Source: Alistipes sp.
Lineage (GTDB): Bacteria > Bacteroidota > Bacteroidia > Bacteroidales > Rikenellaceae
Assembly (NCBI GenBank): GCA_022511345.1
Contig: JAFLRR010000011.1
Coordinates: 1 to 64,000, forward strand
DNA length: 64,000 bases
Reading direction: 5' to 3'
Part shown: in pieces, positions 33,119-42,125 of the stretch
Layout: each line of letters starts with the position of its first letter
How positions within the stretch are numbered: the first letter of the stretch is position 1
Translations under genes and position numbers: made by a program
The notes under the pieces: generated by a model
The model's database searches: none
What the model was told of the DNA's origin: nothing
Seen by the model: the letters and a program-made list of their open reading frames with translations, nothing else

Positions 33119-35227
33119 TTACATCCAGCCCTTGTCGGCGGCGCCCTTGCGCACCGTGATTACGAACGACTGGCTCTCGCCGCCGGCCGAAACCGTAGCG
33201 CGCGTGTAACCCTCCCTGAGGCCCGTGACCACTACCGACGTGCCCGACACCTCGGCCGAAGCTATCGAGCTGTCCTCGATGCTTACGGTGTAGCTCTTGT
33301 TGCGGCCGTCGGCGAAGTACATCGACGCATAGACCTTGACCTGTCCGTCGACCGGCACATAGAGGTTGGGGAAGGTCATCTCCGTACCGCTGCCCTCGAT
33401 AGCCTTGAGCAGCTTGGCGGCATTGAGCTGACCGCCCATCTTTCCGCGGAAGGTCGATATGTCGAGCGTGCGGTGCTGCGTCAGACCCAGGTCGGTAACC
33501 CAGTGGTAGAAGTCCTTGGAGCCCGTGAACTTGTCATCGAGCTCCGTCACGTTCTCCAGAATCATGCGCCGGAACACGTCGGCCTTGAAGTGGCGGCGCA
33601 GCTGTGCCGCATACGACAGACCCAGAGCCGCCACGCCCGAGACGTGGGGGCAGGCCATCGACGTACCCTCCATGTAACCGTATCCCGAGGGACTGATGTT
33701 CAGCGGCAGCGTCGAGAGAATCACGCCCCGCTCGCCGCGGCTGCCGGTCACTACGTCCGACTCGGGCGATACGAGGTTGTAGTAGTAGTCCTGGTCGCCG
33801 CCCGGGGCCGATATGTCGGTTCCGGTGCTGTAGTTGCTGTATACCGCAGGGGTGAAGTCGGCGGCCGTGGCAGCCACGGATATGAAGTCGCCGTAGGCGC
33901 CGGGATATCCGGCCATGGGAGCCGACTCGTTGCCGGCAGCGAATACCGCAATGCCGCCCTCGATTACTCCGCTGGGCGAACCGGCATTGTGCACGAAGTA
34001 GTCGAGCGCATCCTTCTCGATGGGGCAGTATGCCGCCCACATGTCGTCGGTAGTATATCCCGCGATGCCGCCGTACTCATAGGAGTTCGCCGCACCCGAC
34101 GTATATCCCCAGCTGCACTGCAGTATCACGGCGCCGTTGTCGGCCGCATACTTTATGGCGCGCACCTCGGCCAGCACGCTGGCCACATAGGGACCCGAGA
34201 ATATCTGGCACGACATGAGCTTCACGCCGGGCAGCGAACCGCGGCCGCCGGCCGGCGAGCTGATGCCTATGCCGTTGTCGTTCGAGGCAGCTATCACGCC
34301 CGCCACATGGGTTCCGTGACCGGTGTCGTAGGCGTCGTCGGTCGAGATTACGCCCGTGTCGCGTGCGAAATTGTAGCCGTAGTAGTCGCCGGCATATCCG
34401 TTGCCGTCGTTGTCGGTGTGCGAGCGGTAGATTTCATCCTCGTTGTGCCACATGTTGTCGCGCAGGTCGGGGTGGTCGACCCAGATGCCCTCGTCGAGCA
34501 CGGCCACAATAACCGACTCGTCGCCCGTGGAGAGTTTCCACGCCTGCTCGACCTGAATGTCGGCGCCGACAGCCACGCGGCCGTCGTTATACTCGCCCTC
34601 CTCATCCTGCTCGGGGCCGTCGCCGTTGTCGACAATGCCGTAGAGGTAGCCGCGGTTGACCATGTTCCACTGATACTTGAGCAGCGGGTCATTGAACTCG
34701 TCGCCCGAGGCGCGCGTGCGCATCGCTTCGGCAGCCTTGAGAGCCTTTTCGCTCAGTGGCACGGCCGGTTTGTTCCAGGCCTTCTTGATTTCGCGGTCGA
34801 AGACCACGGTGCGCACCTCGCCCAGCGCCGAGAGCCGCGAGGCCACCTCGGCCGTGGAGTAGTCGTCGCCGAAACGCACTGCATACCACAGGTGCAGCTC
34901 CGACTTGCGCGTGCGCTCCTCATGACGAGCATCGATTGGGAAGACGCGCTCGACGCGATAGGCGCCCACTATCTCCAGCACCTCGTCGACCGTGAGTATT
35001 CCCGAGCGGTCGGCCACGCCTCCCGCACGCGTGGCAGCGGCAGCCGCGGCGTCGAGAATGTCGCTCACATATGGCTCGAACTTCACGAACAGGATTCCGG
35101 GCTGTGCATCGGCCGGCATCTCATAGGTTGGCAGCTGAGCCGTTTCGTTTTTTTCGGAGGGCTCCTGCGTGCAGGCCGTCGCCAGGAGGGCCGCCGCCAG
35201 AGCATATCCGCAGAGATATCTTTTCAT
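33119..35227 (-). CDS. Surface subtilase (S8 serine protease) lipoprotein
   Basis: A 702-residue lipoprotein (C19 in LATAC). Residues 40-150 form an inhibitor-like propeptide. The catalytic domain (about 225-590) has all subtilase residues: D245 (AVLDEGIW), H304 (GHGTHVAG), N433 (AAGNE) and S523 (GTSMACPHVSG). The C-terminal 100 residues form a beta domain (SIEDSSIASAEVSG), probably Ig-like. It should cut proteins at the cell surface and feed the SusCD pair encoded upstream in the same operon. Intact catalytic triad, so probably active. Confidence 0.93.
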   Translation of the reverse strand: MKRYLCGYALAAALLATACTQEPSEKNETAQLPTYEMPADAQPGILFVKFEPYVSDILDAAAAAATRAGGVADRSGILTVDEVLEIVGAYRVERVFPIDARHEERTRKSELHLWYAVRFGDDYSTAEVASRLSALGEVRTVVFDREIKKAWNKPAVPLSEKALKAAEAMRTRASGDEFNDPLLKYQWNMVNRGYLYGIVDNGDGPEQDEEGEYNDGRVAVGADIQVEQAWKLSTGDESVIVAVLDEGIWVDHPDLRDNMWHNEDEIYRSHTDNDGNGYAGDYYGYNFARDTGVISTDDAYDTGHGTHVAGVIAASNDNGIGISSPAGGRGSLPGVKLMSCQIFSGPYVASVLAEVRAIKYAADNGAVILQCSWGYTSGAANSYEYGGIAGYTTDDMWAAYCPIEKDALDYFVHNAGSPSGVIEGGIAVFAAGNESAPMAGYPGAYGDFISVAATAADFTPAVYSNYSTGTDISAPGGDQDYYYNLVSPESDVVTGSRGERGVILSTLPLNISPSGYGYMEGTSMACPHVSGVAALGLSYAAQLRRHFKADVFRRMILENVTELDDKFTGSKDFYHWVTDLGLTQHRTLDISTFRGKMGGQLNAAKLLKAIEGSGTEMTFPNLYVPVDGQVKVYASMYFADGRNKSYTVSIEDSSIASAEVSGTSVVVTGLREGYTRATVSAGGESQSFVITVRKGAADKGWM

Positions 35228-35252
35228 TTGAGATCTGTTTTATCGCATTCGA

Positions 35253-36932
35253 CTAATCACCCTCGCCGTAGAAGTCGTCGTCGGGACGCGGCTTGGAGGT
35301 GTATACATCATAGTAGTAGTTCATGTTCACGGGCACATTGTCGAAGCCGGCAGCCGTGCCGTCTATGGTGCGGCCCTCCTGCGAGAAGACCAGAATTTCG
35401 GGATACCACCAGTTGAGCGCCGGGTGGTATAAAATCCAGTCGGGCAGGCTTCCCGTGAAGCGGTTGCCGTTGATGGTGAAGCGCTTGAGCTTGGGGCCCA
35501 CCTTCGGTATGGCATTGTCCACGAGGAACTGCGGCAGCGTATCCACGGCGTTGATATCCTCCTGCGAGTATGCGGGATAGTCCCTGAACTCGGGCAGCTT
35601 GCCGTTCAGGTAGTTGATGCCGAGCACCAGCGTATCCAGCTCGGGGAAGGCCATCATTCGCTCGAGCGGATGAGCCTCGCTGTACAATCCGGCAATCTCG
35701 TCGGTCGAGTAGACCATGTTGCTCAGGTCGGATACCTCGTGGCGGCGGTTGCCGTTGATTATGAAGGCGTGGAGCTTGGGGAAATTCTCGGGCGTGAAGA
35801 TGCTCGGAATCTCGCTGAAGGAGTTGAAGCTAATGTCCAGATACTCCAGATTCTTCAGCTTGGCGAAGTTGTCCGAGAGTCGGTTCAGACCGTATGCCGA
35901 GATGGTCAGACGCTTCAGGTTCTGGCACATCTGCTCGTCGGCAGTAAGGTACTCGCCCTCGTCGAGCGAGAACTGGAACGAGTTGACGTTGCTGAAGAAC
36001 GTAAGCTCCTCGGCCACGTTGAGATACTGCACCTCATACGGCAGCGGTTCGCGCGTCTGGAACAGCAGGAAACTGGCCGCACGCACGCGGCCCTCCTTCT
36101 CGGGCGTATATCCGGGCATGCCCTTCTCCCAGAGCTGCACGCCGCTCCACTCGTTCATGGGGCGCGACAGGTCCCACTGCTCGGCCCACACGTTAATCGA
36201 GCGCATCACGCCCAGCAGCGCCAGCGAGTCGCCGCTGCGCGTAGGCTCGATGACCTCGGCGGCATCCTGCTGCACTCGCAGCACGTCGTTGCGGGCCATG
36301 TCGGCCTCGCCGCGGGGGTTGAACCTGATTTCGGCAAAGGCGTTCTCGGGACGCGTCAGCGGCGTGGAGTTGATTTTCCAGTTGAAGCGCAGGTTCACCT
36401 CGCGCGGACGCACTCCGCGGTCGAGCTCTACGCTGTACTTCTCGCACTCGAGCCAGCTCACGTTGTCGGGAATCTCGACCGCGAAATCGACGTTGGTCTT
36501 GACCTTCACGTCGAAATAGCGGGTTCCGTAGTCCGAGTAGTTGGGTATGACCACCTCGGCCTTGTCTAAGGTTATCTCATAGTCGAAGCCCTTCTGCGAA
36601 ACCGATATCTCGCGGCGGTTGTCCGAAGCGGCATTCTGGCGCACGACGGTCACCGTACCGTTGCGCAGCGAGGTGACGACGGTCGAGTCGACATGTATGC
36701 GGCAGTCCACCGAGCCGCGGCCGTTGGCCGGCGATATGGTTATCCAGGGCTGGTTGGCCATGGCCGTCCATTCGCCCTCGGCCGAGACGCGTATGTTGAA
36801 GTCGCCGCCCGTTGCTTCGGCCTCGACCTTGTCGTTGTCGACACCGAAATCGACCGAAGCTCCGGCGTCGGTGCAGGCGCAGAACCAGAAGAGTGCTGCT
36901 GCCAGAAGCGATGCGGTTGATGTTATTTTCAT
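35253..36932 (-). CDS. BACON and leucine-rich-repeat surface lipoprotein
   Basis: A 559-residue lipoprotein (C20 at the end of WFCAC). Residues 25-125 are a BACON domain (GGDFNIRVSAEGEWTA, WITISPANG) and residues 125-235 a second beta domain. Residues 320-500 hold irregular leucine-rich repeats (LKRLTISAYGLNRLSDNFAKL, LEYLDISFNSFSEIP). Such proteins bind proteins or glycans at the surface. It lies between the larger LRR protein (18 bases) and the subtilase (25 bases), so capture and cleavage functions are side by side. Confidence 0.85.
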   Translation of the reverse strand: MKITSTASLLAAALFWFCACTDAGASVDFGVDNDKVEAEATGGDFNIRVSAEGEWTAMANQPWITISPANGRGSVDCRIHVDSTVVTSLRNGTVTVVRQNAASDNRREISVSQKGFDYEITLDKAEVVIPNYSDYGTRYFDVKVKTNVDFAVEIPDNVSWLECEKYSVELDRGVRPREVNLRFNWKINSTPLTRPENAFAEIRFNPRGEADMARNDVLRVQQDAAEVIEPTRSGDSLALLGVMRSINVWAEQWDLSRPMNEWSGVQLWEKGMPGYTPEKEGRVRAASFLLFQTREPLPYEVQYLNVAEELTFFSNVNSFQFSLDEGEYLTADEQMCQNLKRLTISAYGLNRLSDNFAKLKNLEYLDISFNSFSEIPSIFTPENFPKLHAFIINGNRRHEVSDLSNMVYSTDEIAGLYSEAHPLERMMAFPELDTLVLGINYLNGKLPEFRDYPAYSQEDINAVDTLPQFLVDNAIPKVGPKLKRFTINGNRFTGSLPDWILYHPALNWWYPEILVFSQEGRTIDGTAAGFDNVPVNMNYYYDVYTSKPRPDDDFYGEGD

Positions 36933-36950
36933 AGTCGCTTTCGTTTTTCG

Positions 36951-39560
36951 TTATTGGAGCATTATGTCGCAGTTGAGGATATTCTGCGTCTTGTCATAGA
37001 AGAGGATGTAGGCACCCACGCTGTATGCATAGCAGATATCCGAAGCGTCGAATGTGATGTTGGGGTTGTCGCTGATGTCCAGATAGTAAATCAGCGTCGA
37101 GATGGTCTCGTTGACGGTTCGTATGTCGTTCGAGCCGATGTAGAAGCCGCGCAGACCCTTGTGCGTAAAGAGGCTCGAAGGCCACTCGCGCAGACATCTC
37201 TCGCCTTCGGCGTCGCGCTGTCCGCGGATTCCGTAGACGGTCAGATAGGGGCAGTACAAAGGCTCGTATGGGAAGGCGTCGAAGCGGTTGTACGACACGT
37301 CGATACCGTAGAGGTAGGGCAGCGCGCGGGCGTCGACATCCTCCGGCAGATCCCTGAGTTTGTTGTAGGTCAAATCGAGCGACGAGAGCGCATAGGCATT
37401 CTCATGCGAGAAGCAGCCCTTGGGGAACTCCTCCATGCCGCAGTTGGCCAGGTTCAGAGCGCCGATCTGCGAGCCGGGCTTGAACAGCTCGCCGGGGAAG
37501 GTCCTGAACTTGTTGCTCGAGAGCGAGAGCGTGTTGACGTTGATGCCTCGGTAGGATTCGCCGTTCTCCACGCCGTCGATGAGGTTGTAGGAGAAGTCCA
37601 CCGACGACATGGTCACACGGGCCGTGGCCGAGAAGATGTCGGGAACCTTGGTCAGCAGGTTGTGCGTCACGGAGAAGGTCTCCATGTCGGCATAGTCGCA
37701 GAAGAAACCGTCCTCGGCGCGCGTGAGTTCGGTAATCCGGTTGTTGTCCAGATAGAGCTGCACGAGCATTATGTCGCGGCCGAAGGGCTCGACCTTGGAT
37801 ATGTTGTTCGACGAGAGGTCCAGAAGCATCAGTCGCTTCATCAGGCGCATCTCCTCGGGCACATACTCCAGATTGTTGTGGTCGGCATAGAGAATCTGTA
37901 TCGTCTCGTTGCCCTCCTCGTTGCGGGCCAGAGCCTTCAGACCTTCGAGAATCACCTCGGCCGTCCACTGCTTGTTGTTGCCTATGTTGAGCAGCTGCAG
38001 AGTCGGCATCTTGGCCACCGACATCGGGAACTCGGTCATCTCGGGGCAGTTGTAGACCTCCAGGTCGGTGCACGACTCCAGCTCGGCCAGCGACTCGGGC
38101 AGAGTCTTTATGGGCGAGTTGGCTATGAAGAGCGTCGAGAGGTTCTTCAGGTTGCCTATCTGTTCGGATATTCCCGTCAGGCCGTTGCTCAGCTGGCCGT
38201 GGTTGTTGTCGTAGCGGTTTACCAGGAGCTGGTCGCCCGTATGGCGGTCGATAATCTCCGACTCTGAGTATTTGTCGTAGAGCGCGATTTCGGGGATGGA
38301 TATTTCATGCTCCTTGAGGGCGCGGGCCACGGGCTCCGAGAGCTGCGTCAGCGGATGCTTCGCGCGGCCGGCGGCCAGTGCGCGCTGCACCTTGTTCATG
38401 CCGGCATACTGGGGGTCGTCGGGGTTGAACTCGAGCAGGTTAGAGTCGTTGTGCGAACCCAGATAGAGAGACTCGAGCGCCGTGAGCTGGCCGATGGCGT
38501 CGGGCAGCTCGCCGCGGATTCCGAAGTTGGTCAGATCCAGGCTCTGCACGCGGCCGTTGGTGTGGAGCACCACGCCGAACTGCGCACCCCACAGGTCGGG
38601 GTCCTTGTTGAAGTCCCAGTTGGCTCCGGGGAAGTAGTTCTCGCCGGCATAGTACCAGTGCTCGCCGTCGAGCGCATGCCATATCTCGTAGAGCGCATAG
38701 TAGTCGCGGATATACTCATCCGACTCGTGCAGGGGCACGGGCACCTCGGAGTTTGTCGTCATGTTGTCCTCGACGGTGAACGAGGCGTTGATATTGTTGA
38801 TAGTCTCGAGTATCACCCTGCGGTTGTTCTTGAGCGTGCACGAACGGATTCCGTAGCGGCCGGCGCGCAGCGAGACGAGCGTGTCGCACCTGAGCACCGA
38901 GGTCTGGAATCCGGTGCCCGAGCCGTCGAACTCGATGCTGAACTTAAGCGCGAGGTTCTCGAAGGTCGTGGTGCGGTTGCGGTCGATGTCCAGCACCGTC
39001 ACATCGGCATACTTGGCCTCGTCGAAGGTGTAGGCGCGGGTGTCGGGGCGGTCTGTGAAGTCGGACATGTCCTTGTCGAAGGTGAACTGCACGTTGCCGC
39101 GCGGGGTGACCTCGACCGTCAGGTCGTGAATGGCCAGGCCGCCCACCACGATGTCGAACTCGGACATTCCCGGCGCCGGCTGGCTCGAGTAGAGCAGCTC
39201 GTCGAGGGCGTCGTAGAGCTCGAAGCTGTTAATCACGTAGTGACCCTCGAGCAGCTGGAGCTTGTCGCTGCGCAGGCCCCACTCGGCCGACTCCTTGTCG
39301 GCATAGTTGAGCACCAGCGACTGGTTGATTGACATGTTGCCGTACTGCATGTAGACCTTTATCTTGCATGCATCCGACAGATACGGCAACTCCGACACCA
39401 GTGCGCGCGACTGGTTCCCGTACGAGGCCGCCTTGTAGAGTTTGAACTGTACATAGCCGTAGTCCCGCTCGCGGTAGTCCGCGACCTTGTCCTCGGAGCA
39501 CGAGGACATCAGCAGCGGCAGGGCCGCGAGGAGCATTGCGGCAAATCTGGTGATTTTCAT
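36951..39560 (-). CDS. Large leucine-rich-repeat surface lipoprotein (DUF4458-like N-terminus)
   Basis: An 869-residue lipoprotein from the ATG at 39560 (MKITRFAAML), preferred since the signal peptide starts there; lipobox cysteine at 21 (LMSSC). The N-terminal 300 residues are beta-rich and resemble the DUF4458 surface module. From about residue 330 on there are many leucine-rich repeats, for example LKNLSTLFIANSPIKTLPE, LMLLDLSSNNISKV and ALSSLDLTYNKLRDLPE, of the BspA-related kind. Likely a ligand-binding surface protein of the SusCD system. Confidence 0.82.
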   Translation of the reverse strand: MKITRFAAMLLAALPLLMSSCSEDKVADYRERDYGYVQFKLYKAASYGNQSRALVSELPYLSDACKIKVYMQYGNMSINQSLVLNYADKESAEWGLRSDKLQLLEGHYVINSFELYDALDELLYSSQPAPGMSEFDIVVGGLAIHDLTVEVTPRGNVQFTFDKDMSDFTDRPDTRAYTFDEAKYADVTVLDIDRNRTTTFENLALKFSIEFDGSGTGFQTSVLRCDTLVSLRAGRYGIRSCTLKNNRRVILETINNINASFTVEDNMTTNSEVPVPLHESDEYIRDYYALYEIWHALDGEHWYYAGENYFPGANWDFNKDPDLWGAQFGVVLHTNGRVQSLDLTNFGIRGELPDAIGQLTALESLYLGSHNDSNLLEFNPDDPQYAGMNKVQRALAAGRAKHPLTQLSEPVARALKEHEISIPEIALYDKYSESEIIDRHTGDQLLVNRYDNNHGQLSNGLTGISEQIGNLKNLSTLFIANSPIKTLPESLAELESCTDLEVYNCPEMTEFPMSVAKMPTLQLLNIGNNKQWTAEVILEGLKALARNEEGNETIQILYADHNNLEYVPEEMRLMKRLMLLDLSSNNISKVEPFGRDIMLVQLYLDNNRITELTRAEDGFFCDYADMETFSVTHNLLTKVPDIFSATARVTMSSVDFSYNLIDGVENGESYRGINVNTLSLSSNKFRTFPGELFKPGSQIGALNLANCGMEEFPKGCFSHENAYALSSLDLTYNKLRDLPEDVDARALPYLYGIDVSYNRFDAFPYEPLYCPYLTVYGIRGQRDAEGERCLREWPSSLFTHKGLRGFYIGSNDIRTVNETISTLIYYLDISDNPNITFDASDICYAYSVGAYILFYDKTQNILNCDIMLQ

Positions 39561-39612
39561 ATCTCGAATCTTCATATCTCGAATGGCTCTGTTTCGGTTG
39601 TGCACAATCGGT

Positions 39613-40524
39613 TTACATTCCGCCCTCGCGGTGCAGACGGTCGGCCTCCTCGTCGCTTATCCACTCCAGCACGTTGTAGAACTGGCCCACGGTGCCGTAC
39701 ATGTCGCCCAAATCCTCGACGTAGACATTCAGCCACAGCTCGACGAAGTTGCCGCACGGGTTGAAATAGGAGGGATAGACCGGGCTGGCGCCGCACAGCA
39801 GGCGGCCGTCACCATAGGTTATGCCGAACGCCGAACCGGTGTCGCTTATTGTCTGCCCGCTGTCCATATCCACCAGCGGCTCGAGCGGCTCGCCCGGCTT
39901 GAAGCGGATGGATACGTCGTAGCCGTCATAGAAGAAGTTCTTCAGTATCACGGCATCGGGGTCGTTGGCACTCGGCACGGTCTGAATCAGACGCTGGTAG
40001 CCCGAGATTCCGTACTGGTAGAGGAACATCGAGGTCACCACGCACCAGCCCGTGAAGTTCTCGCGCACATAGGGGCAGACCTTCTGCATGACCACCTTGG
40101 TCTCGGTGCCGTAGAGCGGCGAGCGCAGCTGCTCGGGTATGACCAACCGCAGCACGAAGCCCAGCGAGTCTTCGTCGCCGATATTGTCGTAGATGCCTTT
40201 GACCTCGACGTCGGTGCGGGTCTGTCCGGCCTTGATGGTCAGCGTGTTCGAGCGCAGCATGTAGTGCCGGCGCTCGATGGCGTTGCTGCCGTCGTCGACA
40301 ATCTCGACGCCTATGGTGCGGTCGTAGTCGCGCGTAACGGTCGACACGACCGGAACCTTGAAATAGTCGCCGCCCTGCTCGACGGCATATACGGCCGACT
40401 CGTCGGCGAACATGATGTACTCCGCATCGGAGTAGCGCGTATATTCGGTCTGGCACGCAAACAGGCCCAGCGCCGCAACGGCTGCCGCACCCGCAATCGA
40501 GACCATACGTTCAATCATCTTCAT
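39613..40524 (-). CDS. DUF4984/DUF4843-like surface lipoprotein
   Basis: A 303-residue lipoprotein (C24 in LGLFAC). Residues 35-160 show the DUF4843 pattern (YIMFADESAVY, VPVVSTVTRDYDRTIGVEIV, LTIKAGQ, DSLGFVLRLV), and the rest fits the attached DUF4984 domain (ENFTGWCVVTSMFLYQYG). Proteins of this kind follow SusD in peptide- and glycan-binding operons and probably sit on the SusCD complex as surface lipoproteins. It comes 55 bases after the susD gene. Confidence 0.75.
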   Translation of the reverse strand: MKMIERMVSIAGAAAVAALGLFACQTEYTRYSDAEYIMFADESAVYAVEQGGDYFKVPVVSTVTRDYDRTIGVEIVDDGSNAIERRHYMLRSNTLTIKAGQTRTDVEVKGIYDNIGDEDSLGFVLRLVIPEQLRSPLYGTETKVVMQKVCPYVRENFTGWCVVTSMFLYQYGISGYQRLIQTVPSANDPDAVILKNFFYDGYDVSIRFKPGEPLEPLVDMDSGQTISDTGSAFGITYGDGRLLCGASPVYPSYFNPCGNFVELWLNVYVEDLGDMYGTVGQFYNVLEWISDEEADRLHREGGM

Positions 40525-40579
40525 ATCTGTGTCTGTTTCGGCCCGAGGCTCAAGCCTTCAGGCGTTGCTGTTTTCGTTA

Positions 40580-42112
40580 TCAACTGTTGCTCTCGTTGGG
40601 TTGAACCTTCGAGCCGGGCGCCTCGAGTTCGTGGCGCGGAATGGGCCATACGAACAGCGGAGCGCCGGCCTCGACCTTGAGCGAGCTGCCGCTCTCGATG
40701 GATTCGCTCTGTGGCGTGCGCTCGAAGCCCCTGCCCCAGCGCTTGAGGTCGTTCAGGCGGAATCCCTCCATGTAGAGCTCGCGCACGCGCTCGTCGGATA
40801 TGGTCTGCAGCCAGTCGCCGTTCTCCGAGACGGAGAGCTGGTAGCCCGAAGCCATGCGGTTGCGGCGCAGGGTGGTCAAATCGGACGATGCGCCCGCGAA
40901 GTCCTTGGTGCGGCAGCGCGCCTCGGCACGTATGAGGTACTGCTCGGCCAGGCGGAAGACCTTGGGCTCGCAGACGTGGTAGAGGCGGTAGTTCTGGATG
41001 AGGTCTATGTTGCCGAAGTACTTGACCAGCAGAGGCCACTGGAGTCTGTGGGCATAACCCACCGTGGCGTCCGAGGCGAAATATGCATAGTAGCGCAGGT
41101 CGCCCGAGCCGTAGAGGTTGAGCACCCACTGCGCCGGCACGTAGTCGGGATAGAAGTAGGTGAAGTCGGTGGTGTAGTTCAGGAAGACCTGACCCGTAGC
41201 CGTACCGTAATTATTATAGGTGTATCCGATGTTGAATATCAGCTCGTAGCCTATGTCGTAGGTCCACATGTATTCGAACATGTTGACCGCCGTGCCCGAC
41301 GAGTCGTAGCCGGCGACGGAGTTGGCGTTCGAGAGTTGGAACGACTTGTTGTCGATGCAGTAGGTCGCATACTTGATGGCCGTCTGCCAGTCGCACATGT
41401 AGAGCGCCGTGCGGGCATGCAGCGCATGTGCCGCAGCCAGCGACAGGTAGGGATTGCTGTAGGCATCGTCGTCCTCGTCCAGCAGGCTCTCGGCCTTTTC
41501 CAGGTCGCGGAGCACGAACTGCATCGACTCGTAGAGCGACGAACGCTCGGCGGTCTGCTCCACGCCGTACTTCTCGCGGATTACCACGCCCAGCTCGTTG
41601 CGGGCCGCCTCGTCCGACTCATAGGCCTTGCAGAAGCACTTGATGAGCTCCGAGTATGCCAGCGCGCGGGCCAGATAGACCTCGCCGGTGTAGGCGTCGA
41701 GAACCGTCACCTCGTCGTCGCTGGTCAGCGACGCGCGCACCTTCTCGACTCTGTCGAGGAAGAAGTTGCAGCGGCCGATGACGGTATATAGAGCCGAATA
41801 GACCGACTCGACATAGGTGTCGTTGCCGCGTATGTTCCACTGCCAGATGTCGCCGTAGGTGTTGCTGTATCCGTTGACGGCATAGACCAGATCGGCCTGT
41901 ATGTCGGGCGCCAGGGTGAGGTAGCCGCCGAAGAGGGCGCCGCTCATGAGCGAGTTGTAGATGCCGGTGAGCACCTGCTCGGCATCGGAGAAGGTTGTCA
42001 TCGCCTTGTCCTGGTCGATAGCCTGCCCGGGCTTCTTGTCCAGACACGCCACCGACGAAACGGCCAGAGCCGCAACAAGGAGCGTCTTTATGATGGTTGT
42101 GCGTAATAACAT
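40580..42112 (-). CDS. RagB/SusD-family nutrient-binding lipoprotein
   Basis: A 510-residue lipoprotein (C23 in SSVACLD). It has the family layout: helical TPR-like core starting with DAEQVLTGIYNSLM, and a C-terminal part containing YLIRAEARCRTKDFAGASSDLTTLR followed by the conserved RVRELYMEGFRLNDLKRWG. SusD lids close over their SusC channel and pick the ligand. With a subtilase in the operon, peptides are the more likely ligand than glycans, as for RagB of Porphyromonas; this is inferred. Confidence 0.95.
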   Translation of the reverse strand: MLLRTTIIKTLLVAALAVSSVACLDKKPGQAIDQDKAMTTFSDAEQVLTGIYNSLMSGALFGGYLTLAPDIQADLVYAVNGYSNTYGDIWQWNIRGNDTYVESVYSALYTVIGRCNFFLDRVEKVRASLTSDDEVTVLDAYTGEVYLARALAYSELIKCFCKAYESDEAARNELGVVIREKYGVEQTAERSSLYESMQFVLRDLEKAESLLDEDDDAYSNPYLSLAAAHALHARTALYMCDWQTAIKYATYCIDNKSFQLSNANSVAGYDSSGTAVNMFEYMWTYDIGYELIFNIGYTYNNYGTATGQVFLNYTTDFTYFYPDYVPAQWVLNLYGSGDLRYYAYFASDATVGYAHRLQWPLLVKYFGNIDLIQNYRLYHVCEPKVFRLAEQYLIRAEARCRTKDFAGASSDLTTLRRNRMASGYQLSVSENGDWLQTISDERVRELYMEGFRLNDLKRWGRGFERTPQSESIESGSSLKVEAGAPLFVWPIPRHELEAPGSKVQPNESNS

Positions 42113-42125
42113 ATTCTCGAACTCT